Shown: positions 60,195 to 64,000 of the stretch, one piece after another | Position numbering within the stretch: position 1 is the stretch's first letter | Layout: each line of letters opens with the position of its first letter | Assembly (NCBI RefSeq): GCF_031851795.1 | Contig: NZ_CP134696.1 | Coordinates: 806,001-870,000, forward strand | Length of the DNA: 64,000 nt | Direction: 5' to 3' | DNA from: Pontibacter sp. G13 | GTDB taxonomy: Bacteria; Bacteroidota; Bacteroidia; J057 | Translations under genes and position numbers: made by a program | The notes under the pieces: model-generated | What the model saw: the letters and a program-made list of their open reading frames with translations, nothing else | What the model was told of the DNA's origin: nothing | The model's database searches: none

Positions 60195-60420
60195 ATTTGG
60201 GCGTATCCCAGCGATCTTGGCCCCATGATGTCGCTTGGCATTCCCGTCGCTGGGCCGGGCTGATCCATGGGTTCGCTACGCTCCGTCCTCGTGTCAATGG
60301 CTGCTCAAACCTGAAAAGAACCCCAAAAAGGAAATCGACCTAAGACGCAAGATTCCCCTACTCGGACTGCTGCTGAGGCAGCACCATTCCCATCCCTTAC
60401 GCCGCACCAGCCAGCCGCAC
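60195..60420 (-). repeat. Dispersed intergenic element, copy E
   Basis: Read on the minus strand the ends are GTGCGGCTGGCTGGTGCGGC and GGATACGCCCAAAT, with GTAAGGGATGGGAATGG near the start and the core GAGGACGGAGCGTAGCGAAC followed by CCATGGATCAGCCCGG. It lies 84 bp upstream of the sulfatase start codon and 12 bp after the MscS stop codon. It is the best-preserved copy together with A. Confidence 0.85.
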
Positions 60421-60432
60421 GAGAGATTCTAC

Positions 60433-61134
60433 TCATGGGTCATGGGATTCCTCAGAGAGGATGGTCCGGATCGGATAGGGAATGACGATGCCCGCCTGAT
60501 CAAAAGATTCCTTGATGGACATGATGGCCTCGCTCTTGACTTCGAGGGCTGTGAGCTTCTCGTGAGCCTCCACCCAAAATCGCAAGATGAATTGGATGGC
60601 GCTCTCCCCGAATTCCGTGTAGTAAAATTCCACAGGCTCTTCGGGATGCGTCCCAAACCGCTTTTCGATCGCGCCAATGGCCACCTGCTTGGCCTTCGGA
60701 AGATGCGAGTCATAGGCGACTCCGCAAGAGATGGTGGTCCGGACGCGATTGGTCAGACCGTAATTTTTGAAGGGGGATTCCATGATCAGCCGATTGGGAA
60801 TGACCACGATATTGTTGTCCGCTTCCTTCAGCTTGGTGTTGCGTAGGTTGATCTCCATGACCTTGCCCGAGAATCCATTGGTCTCGATCCAGTCCCCCAT
60901 GTTGATCTCGTGCTTCACCTGTGCAAACCATCGAGAAAAACTGTGGGAAAATGGTCCCAGAAACCCGAATCCCGCCCACGAAACCATACCCGCCATCGCG
61001 AGATCAGATGCCCTCGCCCCCGAATCCACCAGCGTCAAGACCACACATGCCATTCCCAAGCCTGCCCACATCACCGCTGCCCCATGCCTTGAAACCAGTC
61101 GCCCAAACCCCTCCAAGGTAGTTCGATTGTCCAT
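60433..61134 (-). CDS. MscS-family mechanosensitive ion channel
   Basis: A 233-residue small-conductance mechanosensitive channel. The start at 61134 (MDNRTTLEGFGRLVSRHGAA) is preferred; a Met at 61197 is possible. Membrane helices: about residues 18-37 (AAVMWAGLGMACVVLTLV) and 44-80 (LAMAGMVSWAGFGFLGPFSH through to FAQVK, equivalent to the pore helix). Next comes the hallmark INMGDWIETNGFSGKVMEIN, LRNTKLKEADNNIVVIPNRL and the vestibule domain. The usual first membrane helix of MscS is absent or reduced, and the Gly/Ala-rich pore helix is shortened, so gating may differ. It protects cells against osmotic down-shock. Confidence 0.9.
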   Translation of the reverse strand: MDNRTTLEGFGRLVSRHGAAVMWAGLGMACVVLTLVDSGARASDLAMAGMVSWAGFGFLGPFSHSFSRWFAQVKHEINMGDWIETNGFSGKVMEINLRNTKLKEADNNIVVIPNRLIMESPFKNYGLTNRVRTTISCGVAYDSHLPKAKQVAIGAIEKRFGTHPEEPVEFYYTEFGESAIQFILRFWVEAHEKLTALEVKSEAIMSIKESFDQAGIVIPYPIRTILSEESHDP

Positions 61135-61298
61135 AGATCTGCCATTAACCAGAAAATAGGCAATCAATCGAATGCCCATTTTCCAGTCAACCTCCAAATG
61201 CAGATCAAGTTTACATGCAGGAGCCTACATTGCCTCAATGCCTAGGAATCAGCCGTCATCCCGATCCATTCATTTGATGGGTCTTTTATGGAAGTCCA

Positions 61299-61330
61299 AA
61301 AATAAATAGGCCCGACTGAGAGTCGGGCCT
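61299..61330 (-). terminator. Rho-independent terminator of the 3'-end gene at 61416
   Basis: A perfect 10-bp stem aggcccgact / agtcgggcct with a 3-nt loop; the minus strand continues ATTTATTTTT. It lies 86 bp after the stop codon. Confidence 0.8.
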
Positions 61331-61415
61331 GAATAATAGGAAGGTTTGTCCTGAAAATTCCTAACGGGCTTGGTCTAGCAAGAATCTCAAAGTCCTGCAT
61401 CCCAAAATCTGGGCG

Positions 61416-64000
61416 TTATTGAATTAGTACAGACTCCGTCTGAAGGTAGGAATGATCTGAACTGTGAATTTTCACGAAGTACACTCCCTGGGACAAATCC
61501 CCACAATTGATTTGGTGGGAGCCCGATTTGCCGAGTGTGCCTGACAAGACGGTTTGTCCCATGGAATTTATCACGGCATACTCCATCGGTTTTCCTACGG
61601 GCAGCTTTGTCAGATCAGATTCGATGAACATGACATCCTCCGCTGGGTTCGGATAAATCTTGAAGAGGCTTGGCACCTCCTCTTCCAAATCCTCCTCTAC
61701 AGAGGTCGGGAACGTCTTGTTGGAAGAGCCTCCGACGATTTCCACATCAATTACATACGTTGTGCTACAATTGGGATTTCCACCGTATACTGTCAATGAG
61801 AATTGATAAATACCATCTACGATCGAGTACGTAGCTGGGTCCATCAGCGCCGCGGTAGTATGAGGGTTCGTATTGTCATCGATTTGCAAATCCCCAGAAG
61901 GATCGGCCACAATGCTCCATTCGTATGCATAGGCTCCACTTGCATCCAGCACAAACTCCTCCAAGACATTATCATACTGAACTTCGAACTCTTCTTGCGT
62001 CTCACTGACAATGGCCAAGACGCTATCGGTATATGCACATCCTTGTGAAGAAACAGATGTAAAGTAGAAATACTGATCTTCATCTATCGTTATTTGAGCC
62101 TTGGTGTCATCCAATGGATCAACCACCAAATTTGGATCTGTATGCCAAGATCCAGAAATCCCATTATGAGTTGCCGACAGATCAAATGGAGTCATTGGAC
62201 ATACAACCACCACGTCCTCCAAGCTTGCATCTACATCCGGTCCAGTAACCACAATAGTCTTCGTAGTCATTAGCACCTCCACCTTGCAATTATCCCTCAC
62301 CCTCATAATCACATCGTAGGTACCCGGTTGGGAATAGCTGTGGGTGACTGTGTTTCCATACTTGATAGTCCCATCGCCGAAATACCATTCGACATCTGCA
62401 CAATTCCCTTGTCCTGAATTTAGTGAATCCGACAGAGTGAAGTCTTCATTTACACATATAGAATCTGGCAACACAAAGTCTGCCGAGGCGGTTTGATGGT
62501 ATTTCAGAGACGTATTAGAAGTGACAAGAATCTTGTCAATCTCATATCCTTCCGCATCGATGGTCAACACATAGTCCGTATCACCACAGAGAGAGAATCC
62601 TGCTTGAGTATTGGTGATCCAAGTCCATGAAGTTGATATCGTTGACAGTGTTACAACATCATTCCCAATCGTCCCAGTTAAAGCGTCCTGACCACTCGTC
62701 GCTCTTCGGCATCTCACCCATAGGCGATAATCATCACAAGGCGAAGCTTTATTCGTTCGAAAATTATATTCCATGGATTGATCAGAACTATCCGTATAAC
62801 TGGTAAATTCAGAAAAATCCGTGGAACCCAATCCAACCAAAGTTTCAGTTTTGATGTTATCTGTACTTGGGGTTGCGAAATCATATACCTCCGCATCAAA
62901 ACAAAAATCCTCACACCAGTGAGCTGGTGCCTTCCACTCATGCCAAGCATCCAGCTGATAAAACACTGGATTGGCAAGGTCATTCAGATCCAATTTGTAC
63001 GTAGAGCCTTGCAACCGAATGGGGAAAGTAATTTCCTGATTGGCGATTTCGATGGTAGCCATCTTGTCATTTCGCCCCAAGGTCTGGGCATTTGTCAGTT
63101 TCTGGGATGTACCGAAGACCAGATAATCTTCACTATTGTTCATCTTTCGAACATAGATCAAATTATTTTGACTCCCAGAGTTGTAGCGGAATGCCACAAC
63201 ATCTAGGGAGGTTTCCTCAGCGTTAGCCAAAGAAGTCGTTTTCATCATGCCCCAACGGCCGCCTTCCTCCATCAGTTCTCCATCATCCAAAAATTCCTCC
63301 CATCTACTGGTTACCGCTTGCGCATAGGCAGGCATGACCAGTTTCCAAGTCCGCCAATTAGCATCATATACAGGAGCATTGACAAATCCGACTGAATCTT
63401 TACTGTATCCGTTAAACATAAAATTGGTGTAGGTATCCGCGCCCAGCATCGCCAACCCCTTCAATATACCCAGATATTGACCGGGTCGAATGATATTTTT
63501 GTCCACCGCCTTATAATAGGTTCCATCTGAAAATCCGGGGCTTACAAATGGATTCATTCGCAAATCTTCAGACCTTAGCTCTTGAACTCGGCCTTTGGAT
63601 ACTCGTTCAAATCCGCTCAAGGCCCCCCCGTGGAAGTCCCAACGACGTGGTGATTGGGGATAATAATATGGGGTAGATCTCCGATGTCCTCCCTCAACCG
63701 TGTTGATATCTCTACCGTAGTGATAATCATCGACCAAACTTGCATTATTCCCTGAAATGGAATACCAGAAAAACTCGGTTGTTTTGGTACCGCCAGATGC
63801 AGCGAGTGTAAAGGTATTGGCATATTCCACGAATCGATCTGCATAGAATGCTCGCATCTCGGTCTGAATATCCGACATATATCCATAGATATCGCTAGCT
63901 GTATTACTCTGAAACCAGTAATCAAAGCCATCATTCAAGGATTGCTGAAAGAAGCGTAAATCACCATTACTATCCTTATAGGTCCGCAATCCTTTAGGAA
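61416..64000 (-). CDS. PKD-containing secreted protein with T9SS sorting domain (5' end outside window)
   Basis: At least 861 residues; the frame remains open through the last base of the window, so the N-terminus is missing. The visible N-terminal half (about residues 1-430) has FFQQSLNDGFDYWFQSNTAS, GADTYTNFMFNGYSKDSVGF and MPAYAQAVTSRWEEFLDDGE, of no family I recognise. Next a beta domain follows, then a PKD domain (DVEWYFGDGTIKYGNTVTHS then YSQPGTYDVIMRVRD), another Ig-like domain and the type A sorting domain (LFKIYPNPAEDVMFIES, then SQGVYFVKIHSSDHSY). Export is through the type IX system. The unknown N-terminal part is Trp/Tyr-rich and may bind or cut a polysaccharide; this is a guess. 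Confidence 0.88.
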   Translation of the reverse strand, partial: PKGLRTYKDSNGDLRFFQQSLNDGFDYWFQSNTASDIYGYMSDIQTEMRAFYADRFVEYANTFTLAASGGTKTTEFFWYSISGNNASLVDDYHYGRDINTVEGGHRRSTPYYYPQSPRRWDFHGGALSGFERVSKGRVQELRSEDLRMNPFVSPGFSDGTYYKAVDKNIIRPGQYLGILKGLAMLGADTYTNFMFNGYSKDSVGFVNAPVYDANWRTWKLVMPAYAQAVTSRWEEFLDDGELMEEGGRWGMMKTTSLANAEETSLDVVAFRYNSGSQNNLIYVRKMNNSEDYLVFGTSQKLTNAQTLGRNDKMATIEIANQEITFPIRLQGSTYKLDLNDLANPVFYQLDAWHEWKAPAHWCEDFCFDAEVYDFATPSTDNIKTETLVGLGSTDFSEFTSYTDSSDQSMEYNFRTNKASPCDDYRLWVRCRRATSGQDALTGTIGNDVVTLSTISTSWTWITNTQAGFSLCGDTDYVLTIDAEGYEIDKILVTSNTSLKYHQTASADFVLPDSICVNEDFTLSDSLNSGQGNCADVEWYFGDGTIKYGNTVTHSYSQPGTYDVIMRVRDNCKVEVLMTTKTIVVTGPDVDASLEDVVVVCPMTPFDLSATHNGISGSWHTDPNLVVDPLDDTKAQITIDEDQYFYFTSVSSQGCAYTDSVLAIVSETQEEFEVQYDNVLEEFVLDASGAYAYEWSIVADPSGDLQIDDNTNPHTTAALMDPATYSIVDGIYQFSLTVYGGNPNCSTTYVIDVEIVGGSSNKTFPTSVEEDLEEEVPSLFKIYPNPAEDVMFIESDLTKLPVGKPMEYAVINSMGQTVLSGTLGKSGSHQINCGDLSQGVYFVKIHSSDHSYLQTESVLIQ

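Overview
The window is chromosomal DNA of a free-living member of the Bacteroidota. The evidence is four proteins ending in type A sorting domains of the type IX secretion system (YPNP-like motif, then a beta-sandwich), many small outer-membrane beta-barrels and lipoproteins, PCMD, DUF1254 and DUF6326 families, and almost no Shine-Dalgarno sequences. Base composition looks near 50 % G+C, apart from a clearly AT-rich patch at about 39.26-41.13 kb. A saprospirian or cytophagalean lineage is plausible, but the sequence does not prove it. No rRNA, tRNA, CRISPR array, transposase or phage gene was seen.

Layout. 0-12.8 kb: the 3' part of lon, a repeat-rich unknown protein, two outer-membrane barrels, mnmA, an acetyltransferase, a surface cluster (barrel, PCMD lipoprotein, lipoprotein, DUF1254/DUF1214 lipoprotein) and a D-lactate dehydrogenase. 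12.8-26.4 kb: sterol-desaturase-like hydroxylase, MerR regulator, DUF1990 protein, beta-helix lipoprotein, acyltransferase, TPR protein, SDR, PfkB sugar kinase, di-heme peroxidase and TauE exporter. 26.7-32.0 kb: one 1753-residue surface protein (beta-propeller, 18 thrombospondin-3 units, four SdrD-B-like domains, sorting domain). 32.4-39.2 kb: queG, a small secreted protein, a glycosyltransferase, an S9 peptidase and a class IV aminotransferase. 39.3-50.6 kb: the AT-rich unknown gene, lipoproteins, an S74-chaperone fibre protein translationally overlapped by a sorting-domain protein, an FG-GAP-like repeat protein, a TPR protein and a macro-domain protein. 51.2-58.4 kb: a tight five-gene minus-strand operon. 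58.7-64.0 kb: sulfatase, MscS channel, and the C-terminal part of a PKD/sorting-domain protein cut by the window end.

Most notable observations. (1) A dispersed family of about 205-233 bp intergenic elements in five copies (A-E), each next to a gene 3' end and sharing conserved ends and a conserved core. (2) Two tandem arrays built from the same terminator stem sequence, each directly 3' of a minus-strand gene, with five units each but different periods (36-37 bp and 17 bp). (3) The five-gene operon: a glycogen-binding-like domain fused to a gluconate-2-dehydrogenase subunit-3-like protein, a GMC flavoenzyme, two paralogous cupins and a GH13 enzyme. It looks like an uncharacterised cytoplasmic carbohydrate-oxidising system. 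(4) Very regular coding tandem repeats (99 bp x 18; 243 bp x 4).

Functions are read from motifs by eye, without database searches. Start codons were often moved downstream of the longest reading frame, to the methionine that opens a signal peptide or the conserved domain.
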